From Uloborus plumipes (taxonomy: Eukaryota; Arthropoda; Arachnida; Araneae; Uloboridae): 64,000 nucleotides of DNA. The stretch lies in assembly GCA_038373865.1 (NCBI GenBank), contig JAXGGA010003371.1:1-64000 (forward strand), written 5' to 3'. Below the pieces are notes generated by a model. That model worked only from the letters and a program-made list of their open reading frames with translations, made no database searches and was not told where the DNA came from. Made by a program: the position numbers and the translations under genes. Of this stretch, positions 22,938 through 34,305 are shown one piece after another. Within the stretch, counting starts at the first letter, position 1. The number at the start of each line of letters is the position of its first letter.

Positions 22938-23274
22938 GTGAGTATTTTTTCATAGAATCATATCATAAACTTCTTGTTTAAAGCTTTCTTCAAGAAGTTC
23001 ATTTATTTCCAAAATGTTCCAATTTTTGCCCCAAAATCTTTGTTTCTGTTTGATTGAAATTATTAACAATAATTTTATGTTAAGAGAAACAGACCGTAGA
23101 GCAATCGCCTTCCCTTGATAAATTTTATTGCGGAACAAATAAATGATAAAATATAAGATAGATTGATGCCAATTTGAAAGTAATAAAGGCCCTTTTATGC
23201 AATGCATAACCGATTCAATGTTGTTGCGCGACGAAACAAGGTTCATTTCAAATCTAATGAATTGCTTACCCAAT

Positions 23275-23640
23275 TTTTGTTGACGTCGCTTCCAAAGGTT
23301 CCGGGTGCCTTGAAATTGTGTTAACTACGTGAGGTCTGAAGCAAACAGTCGAAACTCGGTTTAAACTCGAAGATTATTTATTGCACATAAGAACTACGAA
23401 CATAATTAGTAGATGAACTTCAACATGTTAAGAAGGAACAAAATGGAATATAACAAGATATCATTTTCTAACGCGGTCAAGCTCCGCGAGCCTGGTGCAA
23501 GCCACTACATTTGAATCACGGTTGCAACTGATACTGCCGCGTCGACGTCTGTCCTACGGTTTTATCGACAGTTGGTAGTGTCTTCACTTCTGCTCGGTGG
23601 GCATTTTTCACAAATGTCTAGATAACTCAATAGAACATTC
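23275..23640. other. Higher-GC repeat-like block, unresolved
   Basis: Starts TGTTGACGTCGCTTCC and is clearly less AT-rich than its surroundings (CGCGGTCAAGCTCCGCGAGC, GCCGCGTCGACG). The composition and TG-start with a later ATTATTTATTGCACA suggest a possible LTR fragment. No partner LTR, primer-binding site or coding part is visible. Confidence 0.25.
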
Positions 23641-24453
23641 CTTCACAGTAGCTCAAATAAAAAGTCCTGATGTACTAATACTTAAAAGCTGGTGAAAAAA
23701 ATTTAACCGTTGTGCAAACCAGCTTAAGTATTGTGAATGGCTTTGGCAAAGCTACCTGCAAGTTACATCCTTTGCTTCTTTGCTGGGGGAAAAAACTGTT
23801 GGGACACTGTAGAAGGGCTTTTAGATAATTATTTCACTTCATTTCTTTTTGATAATTTAGCTACACTGGTAGGTAATTGGGCCACATGAAATTGAAACAT
23901 GTTTTACTTCCAATAATTACCATACTCTATTTCTATTTTCCCAACTTTAGACTTATAATTGAACTCTTGTTTTTCTTTTTTAACCTTTTTCCATTGATAT
24001 AGTAGATTCAAAACATAGAGAAAGAAAATATGTAACAATATGGGGGGGGAGGGGTGTTCAGGATAAGAGAATTTATCAAAAATATTATGAAAATGATTGC
24101 ATTAAAAGTACTCAAACTTTTTTCGTAATTTACTTAGAAAAAAAGTTTGCGTACTTTTGAGTTGGGTTTAAAAATTAAATGAATCTAATTTTATGTTTCA
24201 ATTGAAAAGCTGAGAATAGAATTTAGACAATTTTTCCTCGGCTATAAAATTCAAATTTATAATTATAATTTATAATTATATTATGTAAAAAGATAAGTAT
24301 TAGTATGGTAGAAAAATATTTCATGAAAACAAATATTTCAAAAAGATTTTCTGAAATAGTAAGAGGTTTTTTTATGTGTGGATATGCATGTATTTTATTA
24401 TTAAATTAAAGTGATTTTTATATTAAAAAACAATAAATATTTGTCTTTTCCAG

Positions 24454-24570
24454 TACAAAAATTTTACTGCTGAGTTCAAAGAAAAAGTTTTTGGAGTTGC
24501 TTTCACAGATTCAGCGCATAGTCTTGTTGCCCAAAATATTTCAGTACCAGACATCAAATGGCTTCGTAAG
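24454..24570 (+). CDS. ARB2A: ARB2A-like, exon 8 (acidic residue of putative triad)
   Basis: 117 bp, 39 codons, residues 231-269. FGVAFTDSAHSL carries Asp249 at the usual position of a hydrolase acid residue, then PDIKWLRK. Acceptor TTCCAG ends at 24453; donor GTAAGA at 24571, phase 0. The following intron is about 29.7 kb, by far the largest in the window. Confidence 0.95.
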
Positions 24571-24797
24571 GTAAGAAGAATCATCAGTTGTAACACTCAT
24601 TTTGAACTCCCGAAGCAACAAAGAAGGGGGCTATAATTCAACGTATTTGTATTCAGATATATGTTGGGCAACATAATTCCTAAATGTATGAATCTATTTT
24701 GATATTTCTTTTATTTTGTGCAAAAGACAAATTTATCAAGTATGGTTTTTTGTTAGAGCTCATCTTTGTATGACTGTTTACTAAATATATTAATTAA

Positions 24798-25394
24798 AAC
24801 TAGTAAAAATTTACTCACCATCCTAGTCAAAAATGTGCGGCTTTTAATTCGTTAGTTTATCGTTTTATTAATCTTTGTTCTTCACCGGAACTTCTTAAAG
24901 CAGAACTCAACTATCTTAAAACTATGGCTCTTGATAGAAACTATCCTCATACTTTGATTGATTCCATTTTTAAAAAACTTTCTAACAAAGCTGAAATGAC
25001 TATTGTTAAGAGAACTTTCATCAGAAAGAATTTGGTTGTTTTGCCATTCTTTCCCTCTGTGAGTTATCAGGTTGCTAAGATTCTCAAACGTTTCAATTTC
25101 CAGGTGGTATTCTCCCCTATGAATAAACTCTGTTTCTTTTCTCTTAAAGATCCCATTCATCCTCTTAATAGTTGTGGTATTTATAAAATTAATTGCAATT
25201 GCAATCTCTCCTATATCAGACAAACGTGACGTGCTTTGAAATTCCGCTTAAAGGAACATCAGAGTTATGTGAAAAAGCAAAAATTGAATAAGTCTAATAT
25301 TGCGCAACATTGTTGGGATAAGAATCATTCCTTCGATTTTAATTCTTTTCAAATTGTCCAAAAATGCCCCAACCCTTCACAGATACTGATTGGG

Positions 25395-25432
<38 letters not shown>

Positions 25433-25967
25433 TCTTTTTTTTTTTTTTTTTTTTTCCTTATTTATTTCCTTTTTTTTTTATTTTTTTTTTTTTCTTTTCT
25501 TTGCTTTTCTTCCTTTACTATTCTTTACTTTTTTTTTTTTTCTTTCTTCTTTTTTTTTTTTTTTTTTTATTATTTTATTTTTTCTTCTTATTTTCTAAAC
25601 CACAATCGTTTTTATTTAGACTTTTATTTTTCTATTTTTATTTTTTTTTTATTTTCTTTTATTTTTTCTTTTTTTTTTTTTTATTTATGTCTTTTTTTTT
25701 TCTTTCCTCTTTTTCATGTTTTTTTATTTTTATTTTTTTTTTTTTTTTATTTTATTTTGTTTTTTTTTTTTTTTTTTTTTTATCTTATTTTTTTCTTTAT
25801 TTTTTTTTTTTATTTTATTTTTATTTCTTTTTTTTTCACTTTTTTATTTTTTTCCTTTTTATTTTTTTTTTTTTTTTCTTTTTTTTTTTTCTTTTTTTTT
25901 TATTTTATTTTTTTTTTTTTTCTTTTTTTTTTTTTTTATTTTTTTTATTTATTTTTTTTTTTTTCTT

Positions 25968-26026
<59 letters not shown>

Positions 26027-26243
26027 CTTTTTTTTTTATTTTTTTTTTTTTTTTTCTTTTTTTTTTTTTTTCTTTTTTTATTTTTTTTTTTTTTATTTTT
26101 TATTTTTTTTTTTTTATTTTTTTTTTTTTTTTTTTTTTTGTTTCTTATTTATTTTTTTTTTTTTTCTTTTTTTATTTTTTTCTTTTTTTTTTTTTTCTTT
26201 TTCTTTATTTTTTTATTTTTTTTTTTTCTTTTTCTTATTTTTT

Positions 26244-26311
<68 letters not shown>

Positions 26312-26383
26312 CTTTTTTTTTTTTTTTATTTGTTTGACTTAGTTAATGATTTAAATGCTATTCCTTTTTTTTCTGCTGTTTAG
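24798..26383 (+). pseudogene. Penelope-like element, 3' ORF remnant with GIY-YIG domain
   Basis: From about 24813 the frame gives HHPSQKCAAFNSLVYRFINL and SSPELLKAELNYLKTMALDR, the thumb/linker part of Penelope-like ORFs. Then come CGIYKINCNCNLSYIRQT (GIY-YIG motif, with Gly replaced by Arg in the second half), a TGA at 25227, and the continuing frame FRLKEHQSYV and SNIAQHCWDKNHSFDF. After a T-rich expansion (25397-26331) a different frame gives LVNDLNAIPFFSAV and a stop at 26381, which looks like the family's C-terminal LMNDL-type end. The catalytic RT core is not present. Inactive copy. Confidence 0.82.
25397..26331. repeat. ~0.93-kb T-rich tract
   Basis: Almost uninterrupted T with scattered C and A and only a handful of G, except a brief complex island around 25594-25622. 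It sits inside the C-terminal end of the Penelope-like ORF. Long open frames of poly-Phe across it are artefacts of composition. It may be a real expansion or an assembly or basecalling artefact. Confidence 0.95.
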
Positions 26384-26769
26384 CGTCCATTTGTATAATT
26401 TTACCTTTTCCCATTCTAAATTATTTTTCTGTTTTTGCTGGTATTTTCCTATTTTCTGCTTGTCTTTATTTTCCTTTTTGTTTTCTTCATTTATCAATTT
26501 GCTTTCTTTCATTCTGCTTTTTTGTTCTTGCGGTTAACGGTTTTAGCTTGGTGTTTTTTTATTATGTTAGCCATTTTGGCTTATCATGTCGCCAATAGAA
26601 TTCTTTCCTTTCTTTTCGTACCTGATAGAAAGCTTCGGTTTAATCTTTGTTTTCCCATTGGTTCTTTTTTGGCTTAAAAAGTTTCTTATTGGTGTTCGGA
26701 TAATCCTCTTTGTTTGCTTTTTAAGCTGTTCGCTTCTGTTCCCGTTGCTTTTGTCGGATGTCTGTGCAT

Positions 26770-26880
26770 CCATAAGCTCCCAATTTTTCGCATTGAAAAA
26801 GGCATTCCTTGTAACGCCGAAACACGTGTCTGCAGTTTCCCTGCGTATTAGTGCCTTATGAACGTTGAAAGTATAATTTG
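26770..26880 (+). mobile_element. Penelope-like 3' flank motif
   Basis: CATTGAAAAAGGCATTCCTT, then GTAACGCCGAAACACGTGTC, then CTGCAGTTT. A block of this type follows the GIY-YIG ORF in Penelope-like elements I know. It follows the ORF at 24798-26383 by about 400 bp. Catalytic ribozyme structure was not checked. Confidence 0.45.
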
Positions 26881-27003
26881 CAATCATAGTACTAAGGTAT
26901 CTATTTTTCTTTATGTTTCTTTAAAAGAAGGGAATTTTCTGCATCTGATGGAATTGTTTTGAAACTTCCTACTTAATTAGAACTCGAATTTTTACCTTTT
27001 CTC

Positions 27004-27170
27004 TACTAATAATAAAGCTGAAGGTCTGTCTCTCTCTCTTTCTTTCTTTCTGTCTGTTACGCGTGTAGCGCCAAAACCGTTCGGTCGATTTTCATGCCAC
27101 TTGGCACAAAATTAGTGCCAAGGTGCCAAATGCCAAGGTGCATAAAAATGTTCAGAACAGAGAAAAGGAA
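27004..27170 (+). repeat. Repeat-tail fragment with pyrimidine microsatellite
   Basis: CTACTAATAATAAAGCTGAA, a TCTCTCTC...TTTCTTTC run, then CTGTCTGTTACGCG and CCAAAACCGTTCGGTCGATT followed by CATGCCACTTGG. Architecture resembles 18926-19020 (CTGTCTGT run followed by an ACCGATTTT-like phrase), but the rest does not align. Confidence 0.5.
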
Positions 27171-28027
27171 AATAATTTCGTTTTTCAGATTTCTTTCGTT
27201 TTTATATTTGAGATTTGGCTACCAAACATTTTAAGTGGCAACCAAAGTTTTTGATTCATGACGTCATTATTATCCAATCGCATCTAAGGGTTTTTTGAGT
27301 TGAGTTTAGGGGGGGGGGGGCATTTTTAAGAGTTGGCAACCCTGTGTTTCGTGTTTAGTGCGCTTATTCTGTGCTGTACAATACCACCACAACGATAACA
27401 AATATATTTGTGATAGCTACGTTTTATTTTCAAGATTTTTTTTGCTGATGAGAACTGTTCTTCAGCTATCTTCTTTTCCTCATGGTAAGTCTTAGTTCTT
27501 TCATTCAATTTGTTCTACATTAATTACTTACAGAAAAAAAAATGTAAGCAGGGGAGAGCTGGGCCAAAAGTTCCGTGTTTTACTCATGCTTAAAATTTGT
27601 TCGGAAAACAAGATTCTAAAATTAATATTCCAAGGTTTTTCTTTGTCCCTTTGATACAAAAGCTGTTTTTTTTTTTAGTTTTATTTCGTAAGGTTTTTTA
27701 ATAATTAATTCTATGGTAAATAAACCCGAAAATTAACAACTTACCTCGACGGGGGAGCAAGTTGTTCCGAGATTAACAGAACGAAGAATGACGATGAGAA
27801 CAACAAATTTAACAATGTTTCGAAATGAACAACTCATTTAAAACATAATTTAAAAAAAATATGTTGATGAAAGAAAGAATTTATTTAATTTTTTTATCAT
27901 TGATTTACAAAAATTACTGATTCGAACAAGTTTTGCGTAAATGAAAATATTTCCACAGCAATGCTCGAAAAGAAAGCCATATGACAAATTTTCAAAACAA
28001 ACAGAAAAGAAGGAAAATGTGCTGTTA

Positions 28028-28120
28028 TATACCGTATTTTCGGGCAGATAAGCCGCGGTTTATACGTGTTTAAAAGCTAAATTTTCACTCCTGCGGCTTT
28101 TCGCCATGGCGGCTTGTACG
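28028..28120. mobile_element. DNA-transposon terminus (single end)
   Basis: ATACCGTATTTTCGGGCAGA then TAAGCCGCGGTTTATACG, with the related GCGGCTTTTCGCCATGGCGG downstream, looks like a widespread Tc1/mariner-type terminal repeat. The partner end was not found, so this is a fragment. Confidence 0.35.
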
Positions 28121-29044
28121 ATGTAAAAGTTTTTTTTTTTGTCTTTTTTTTTAAAGTGCATGCTATGTTTATTTTTTCCTAAATTCAGTCCGACATCGAA
28201 AGCCACTACTGCAACGCCCTTGAATAGTTCTATTTTAAAAAGGGTGACAGCATTTCTGCTTATTCAGATGTTATTTTACTTTCCTAGATCCGATAACGAA
28301 GGGGAATAAATTAAGAAAAAAAAACCATCAACAATAACCAACATAATCAAAAAACGAATTCAAACGAAAAACAAATAAAAAATCAAAATCGCTAGTGATA
28401 AGGAAGGGGAATAAATTAAGGGAAAAAAAAACATCAACAACTACAAACGAAAAACAAAATCGCCCGCCGCACGTAGCTGAGGGAATGGGAAGTAAGGTTG
28501 CTGTAGAGACTACCAGAGAGTAGGACCGGGTTACTATAAGTTGCCGTTATCGCCAAAATGTTGCAACGTTTTAATTATCTATGATATTGAAACACTATTT
28601 TCAAATCAATGTTCCCAATTCTTTGTCATTGTTTTTCAACGATGTCAATACGAGTATACTGCAGCATAACAAAACGAAGGTTCTTCTATTCTTCTGAATT
28701 CGCTGAAAAGAAGCAGCAAATTCCTGTCACCCAAATTTGCATACTGCAGAGAGTTTGGAAACTACTGGACACTTTCTTTTGTATTGATACAATGAGTGAA
28801 ACGCATCTGGTAAGTGTCAAGAAAACATACGCCCATTCTCTGACTGCCTTTTAGTAGTTCTTATTTCACCAAAACAATAGGTTAATTTTATGTCTGTATA
28901 CATATTTTTAAGACCTGCACATTGTAACAACAACTGCGCTAAGTTATATTTTTTTGTTACTTTTGACTGAAAAAAAATCTAATGTTCGAAAAAATGAATT
29001 TTTATGTATGTGCACGTATAATTTACTTGCATGCTGGATAGGAA

Positions 29045-29142
29045 ACTATTTTTAATGACCTCGGTTATATCGCGCTGTCGAATATATCGCGCTTTTTTCT
29101 TGTCCCCCGAAAAACGCGATATAACGAGGGGTTACTGTAAAT
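29045..29142. mobile_element. pogo/Tigger-like terminal repeat fragment
   Basis: GGTTATATCGCGCTGTCGAA, a second TATATCGCGC, then CGCGATATAACGAGGGGTTA ending ACTGTA. The ATATCGCG words in both orientations are typical subterminal repeats. Similar sequence is at 50414-50500. Confidence 0.5.
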
Positions 29143-30198
29143 TCAAACAAGAGAAGGTCGGTTTTTTCAGCAATCTTTTTTTACTAAGTGTTTGTGGCCA
29201 CAAAATTGCTTAATCACATTTGTATTTATTTTTTGTGGAATTGCTCTTTATATTTCATAGTTTCTGCTAATGTTTTTTTCTTAATTAAAAAGTTCAACAA
29301 CAAACAAACGGGGATTGAAATTAAAATTTGAGAATTTGTGACGAAAAAAATTTGTATTGCATTTAATTCTTTATTAAAAAGCACACTGCAAAAAGAGAGA
29401 GCTTTATGTTTAAATATTTTTGAGGGTTCATTTAATATACCCCCCCCCCCCCAATAAACAGTTTCTACAAAAGTTCCCCTCCCAAATCCATAGTCTGGAT
29501 CCGCCACTGCATGCAAGTCCATCATTTGGAGGGGTCATGAAGGGTAATCCCTCTCCCCCAGGTTTTGAGACATTGCCATGTTTTTTTTTTTTTTAATATT
29601 TTGTCATAATTTGCATTCAGTGCATATTATTTGCCCTTAGAAATTTTTTTAAATGATAGGCATGTACGAGTACTTTGCTGATATTAATAAATGTCAGACA
29701 ATTTTATACTTTTTATTGAAATATTGAGTCTTTTCACTTTTAAATGGCTTCCTCTGAGAAAAAAAAATAACTTTTTTTAAGCACGAAATTGCAAAATATT
29801 TCATATTCATGATTCAGACTAAAAAGTTAAACCTTTTCGAGTGAACAAAATGTTTTGAACTTCTAATGCTCAGCAGCCTTTCTTATAACAGCTGCTTGGC
29901 CAATAGAGGCTGAAAACTTGGCATGTTTTGAAAAAGGGGGTTACACATATGCAATATTTTTGCAATTTTGTGTTTTAATAATGTTGAACTTCATCACTTG
30001 CAAAAACTAAGGAAATTAAACATTTTATTTGGCAATACAAAATCAATATGTATAATTCTAGCAAAATAGATTCAAAAAGTACTCTTGGCAAAACTGCGAA
30101 AGCAACTAGGCCACAGTGCAAAAACAAAATTACCATTAGTTGGAGCTTATATAAATATTAAACAAAATTTTGAGTTAATAAAAAAAGTAATCTTGAGA

Positions 30199-30203
30199 TA
30201 TAT

Positions 30204-30257
<54 letters not shown>
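30199..30257. repeat. (TA)n microsatellite
   Basis: Nearly pure alternating TA over about 59 bp, interrupted once by AAA. Confidence 0.95.
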
Positions 30258-31244
30258 AAAATTACAAACATTAAACTGTTAAAAATTCAGGGAAATGTCA
30301 TAAAGTCTAAATTAGAAATTGGTTGGCTGAGACTGAAGTTTATTTACCAATCTTGATTTTTGGTTAATTGATGACAGTTGATATTCTCAACATGCTTACA
30401 TTTTCTTTAACTTTGGTTAATCACAGAGAGGCAAAGAGTTTTATAACTCCAAAAGCTCCAACTATTAGAAACTTGATTTGCATATATCAGAAGTCAGCAA
30501 GGCAATTATCTCCATCACTTCAAAGAGCTGTATTAAAAATAACTCTAAATAATTTATTTTTTTGTCTTTTCGATTGAAAAATAAACATTCTCCATTTGGT
30601 GAGTAAAAAGTTTTAAAAAATAGTAGTTAGAAAAAAAATTCGGATTGATCCAGAAAAATACGTTTGTATTCTTGCTCAATATGATTTGTTTTGTGCACTT
30701 CTCTGAAAACAAGAAGAAATATCGTAACCTGAAAGCCGATGCTAAAAGATTGCTGAAAAAGTGAAGGTTAACCATTAAAGTACGTTTTACATGTGGCATC
30801 GAAAAACAGATAAAAATTTGTCAAAATTACAAAGCATTCAACATATAAAAGTCAAATAAGTTTGATTTTAACATTTAAGTTGGAAACTTAGTCCTTGAAT
30901 AATGAAATACGTAATAATTTTCAAAATAGCGTTTTTTTAACTTATTTTTTCTATATATTTTTTTCCATGTGATTGTGACAAAAACAATTATTAAGTTAGC
31001 TGAATCAGTCCCTAGTAAGCTATAAAGGTCTGCTGTCCATTGGTTAGAAATTGAAAATTGGAATTTTCAGTTCTACTCTTTTTTTCCTAGTCTTGAAATC
31101 TTTCTTCGAACGAATTTTGGAACATTTTTATTTGGTATGTAGTTTAAAATATTATCAGGAAAACCTTTTACTTTTACTTCACCCCTCTGAGTTAAAGAGA
31201 AACTGTCTATTTTTTTTCTTTTTCTCTTTTCATTTTTAACGCAG

Positions 31245-31322
31245 AAATTACATGCACTCGCGGGCCGCACATCGCGACGCGGCAGGCCGCATTTGGCCCA
31301 CGGGCCGCAGGTTGTGCATCCC
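31245..31322. mobile_element. hAT-like terminus (single end)
   Basis: GC-rich block with repeated GGGCCGCA/CCGCATTTGGCCCA words ending GGTTGTGCATCCCTA. This is the common appearance of a hAT end. The matching left end is not seen nearby. It directly abuts the inverted repeat at 31324. Confidence 0.45.
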
Positions 31323-31323
31323 T

Positions 31324-31930
31324 ATTAAATTTTAGGACCATTCTTTAAATTTTAGGATAACTCCTAGCTTTGCTTATCAGACAACAATGATATCTGTCTC
31401 CTACAATATGCAAGTATGCCGCCGGCAGAGGGCCGTGTATGTACAAAGGACTATAAAGAACTATAAAATTTTTACTCGTAGTTCAGATCAGTTAGTTGAT
31501 CAGTTGGTGAAACATTCGTCCAGTTAACAACGGCAAGCGTCATATCTGTTTCTTTCGAGCGAAGCACTCTACAATAGTATTGTAGAGTGAGTGAGTAAGT
31601 CAAATTAAAACTAATTGCATTTGTAGAAAGATCATTTTATATTAAATCAAATATATGCATGCAGAGTTACAAAAATTAAATTGAACCAGCTTCGTTCGAA
31701 AGAAACAGATATGATGCTTGCCGTTGTTAACTGGACGAATGTTTCACCAACTGATCAACTAACTGATCTGAACTACGAGTGAAAATTTTATAGTTCTTTA
31801 TAGTCCTTTGTACATACATGGCCCTCTGCCGGCGGCATACTTGCATATTGTAGGAAACATATCATTGTTGTCTGATAAGCAAAGCTAGGAGTTATCCTAA
31901 AATTTAAAGAATGGTCCTAAATTTTTTTAT
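31324..31930. repeat. Long inverted repeat, ~242-bp arms
   Basis: Arms at about 31324-31565 and 31689-31930 are near-identical inverted copies (shared ACCATTCTTTAAATTTTAGG, GCCGCCGGCAGAGGGCC and CGTCCAGTTAACAACGGCAA), with only a handful of mismatches. The loop is about 123 bp and itself holds a smaller palindrome ACTCTACAAT/ATTGTAGAGT near 31566-31590. No transposase or clear target duplication was seen. Located in intron 8, it would form a long dsRNA stem in the pre-mRNA. Confidence 0.9.
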
Positions 31931-32254
31931 TATTTTACTTGGTACTTGTGCAGAAAAAGAAATTCGACCTAAAAATCAAACTTCGTGATGCTTATATTCT
32001 ACCATAAAATGAAGTTGATAATCCCCCATTTATTTTCTTTAAAAACTAAAAGAAAACCATTATTGCATGGTTTTTTTTTTCCTGGAGGGGAGGATGCAGT
32101 GAACTGAAACATATGCTCAAAATAAGACTTTGTTTTATCTGTACTTTACTACTATTGCAGTCATAAAAAAAAAATAAAGAAAGAAAATAAAACCTGCTTC
32201 CATGGCAGGTATTGACAAAAAATAAGTTGAGGGAAGGGAATATAGGGCTGACAC

Positions 32255-32420
32255 TAGGGATTTCAAGTTGTTAACCAGAAAGTTAGCCGAATTTCAAAAA
32301 GCTCATCTTAAATTTGAAAGCTTTAGTCGAAGTTAAAATTCAACACATTTTTTTTACTCCCCCCCCCCCTCCCTTGAAAAAAAAAGAAAAATATATCTGC
32401 TAGAAAGGTCCTCCTCTGGA
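32255..32420. mobile_element. Relative of the MITE at 9747-10000
   Basis: ACTAGGGATTTCAAGTTGTT, TTAGCCGAATTTCAAAAAGC and GAAAGCTTTAGTCGAAG follow the same order as the interior of 9747-9850. The right end is not clear. Confidence 0.5.
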
Positions 32421-33224
32421 AAATTGAGCCATGACCTTGACAGTATTACCTCTTTTGAGGGTAATGGTGATGAATTTTTAGCTGTAAATTGGGTTGGGTT
32501 ACTTTCATGTAGTACTTCAACTCAATCCGCTTGAATAACGCATTTTATTTTGACTGAATTGGCCAAAAAAAGGGAAGCATTGTCATGGTTTTCACTCTAC
32601 GTACCAAAGGAGCACTTCATTCCCTTCCTTTCTCAAATTGTAGTTCCGTATGGGGGGGGGGGGATCTTAACAATTTTTTTTTCAGCTATTAAAGTTTTAA
32701 AAGAACTGAAAGTTTTTTAATGAACTGCTAAAGGGCTGAAAGATTTTTAAGTAAGAACGAGAAGAATTAGTTTTATTTAAAAAAAATAGATTTTAAAATA
32801 TGCAACTGTTTAAAGTTAGTACCTGGGGACCGAGCCCACTCGGTTAAAAAAAAAAAAAGAGGTTTGCAAACTCGTGGTTTTTTCTAAAATGCGAAGTACG
32901 TATTTAGATAAACTTAAAAAGCATTTTTTGCCTTTGGTTGCAATTACGCATTTCAAACAGCCGTAATTTGTTTTAAAAAACACAACCTTATTTAATCCAT
33001 GCTCACCGTAAAATCACACCCAATTTCATTTCATTTGGCGCCGAATGCGCGGGAGGGGTTGATGAGAATGGATGCAGAGTCCCTGTTCTCCAGTACGCAT
33101 TTGGTTACAGTTGGTTTTGACTTTCACTTCACTTCACACTCCAAGGTTCCCCCCCCGTACATACCACAACTCGCGGTTTAACCGGGATGGGGCCCCGAAG
33201 AGCGCTCTGTTCATTTTTTAACCA

Positions 33225-33435
33225 GGCCCAAGGGCCGAGCAAGCCCTTAGCCCAGCATCCCACAGAGGTATCGTTTCACTTGGAGGATTTTGTGACCACG
33301 AACATTTTTAACGTCCCCTAGCCACCATTAATGAAGACGGTGGATCTTTGATCTTCTCGGCTCCCTCTATATGATCGGCCCGGAACCCTCCGGTTACGAG
33401 TCCGACGACTTACCGATCGGACTACCGCGGCCCAC
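33225..33435 (-). mobile_element. tRNA-derived SINE inside copy A
   Basis: On the minus strand a degenerate tRNA-like head (GGTAGTCCGATCGGTAAGTC, GGACTCGTAACCGG) is followed by a body shared with 4130-4337 (complement of GAAGACGGTGGATCTTTG and GTGACCACGAAC). The same insertion is at the homologous place in copy B, so it predates the duplication. Confidence 0.65.
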
Positions 33436-33567
33436 ACCCAATTCTAACTTTATTTTGATTGATCTCTTTTAAATGTCAAAAACAATAATAATTATCTAAT
33501 AATCACGTGTTGCCACAACTCGTTTGCCAAATACCATAAAAATTTAAATTTACGTTGATGTGATTTA

Positions 33568-33869
33568 GGCAGGGATTCAAGTGAAACAGCACTGCGATCG
33601 CTTCGAATTGCAATCGCTACTGGAAGTGAATTACATTAGCATCAACTTAAATTGGCATGACGTCACTACGGGTGGAGCCAATAAGAGCTCACAAGCACTC
33701 AGCGATATCCTCTTATTCGCCAAGTAGGCTGTGACGTTTTATCTAGCTCGTTTTTCATAGGCAAACGTCACGATGACGTCACGATGTTTTTATCAAGAAA
33801 CGTTCTAATTTAATTCATTTCCAGTCGCGATTGTAATTTGCGATTGCCTGTTTCACTTGAATCCCTGCC
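33568..33869. mobile_element. TA-flanked MITE with perfect 22-bp inverted ends
   Basis: A 302-bp insertion flanked by TA (33566-33567, 33870-33871). The terminal inverted repeat starts GGCAGGGATTCAAGTGAAAC and is perfect for 22 bp, with imperfect inversion continuing inward (GCAATCGC, ACTGGAA). The homologous segment at 34017-34035 (GATGTGATTAAATATG) shows the uninterrupted site. TA duplication suggests Tc1/mariner ancestry. An internal fragment is at 17687-17855. Confidence 0.9.
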
Positions 33870-34305
33870 TAAATATGAAATCTATTGTTATAATGAAACT
33901 TTTGAATAAGTGAAACAGCCTGTATAAGAGACTAAATCTAGTAAAGCCTTGCTTTAACATTTCAAAAACAATAACACTTTAACGTTGCCAAAAACCATAA
34001 AATTTAAACTCGCGCTGATGTGATTAAATATGAAATCCAATTGTTATAACAAAACGTGGTCGCCACGGAAACAGTAACAATCATGAAAGTAATCATAAAG
34101 AAAATGGCGAATTAAAAGCTTCTCAAACTTTCAATGAAGGCACAAAAAAAACAGGGTTTTTTGTGAAAACTCGCGTTTTTACAGAAAAAGCGCCGACGTA
34201 GATGAACTCAGAAACCAAAACTCTATCTGAATACAAAATTTTATCGAAATCGTTAGAGCCGTTTTCGAGATCCGAAAAATAAATAAATAAATAATAAATA
34301 TATAT

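Larger units (their letters stand above)
32825..34305. repeat. Composite repeat, copy A
   Basis: Begins with the small hairpin GGGGACCGAGCCCACTCGGT. It contains the SINE at 33225-33435 and the MITE at 33568-33869, and ends near GCCGTTTTCGAGATCCGAAA with an ATAAATA run. It aligns along most of its length with copy B (34306-35320). Within copy A a ~70-bp segment (GCCAAATACCATAAAAATTT ... TATGAAATC) is repeated on both sides of 33880-33990. Confidence 0.85.

Noticed and set aside
23275..23640. Solo LTR
   Set aside because: No inverted TG/CA pair with target duplication could be fixed, so it is left as an unresolved GC-richer block.
25364..26383. Very long poly-Phe open frames in three frames
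   Set aside because: They follow from the T-rich tract; TTT has no stop in any frame, and the composition explains them completely.
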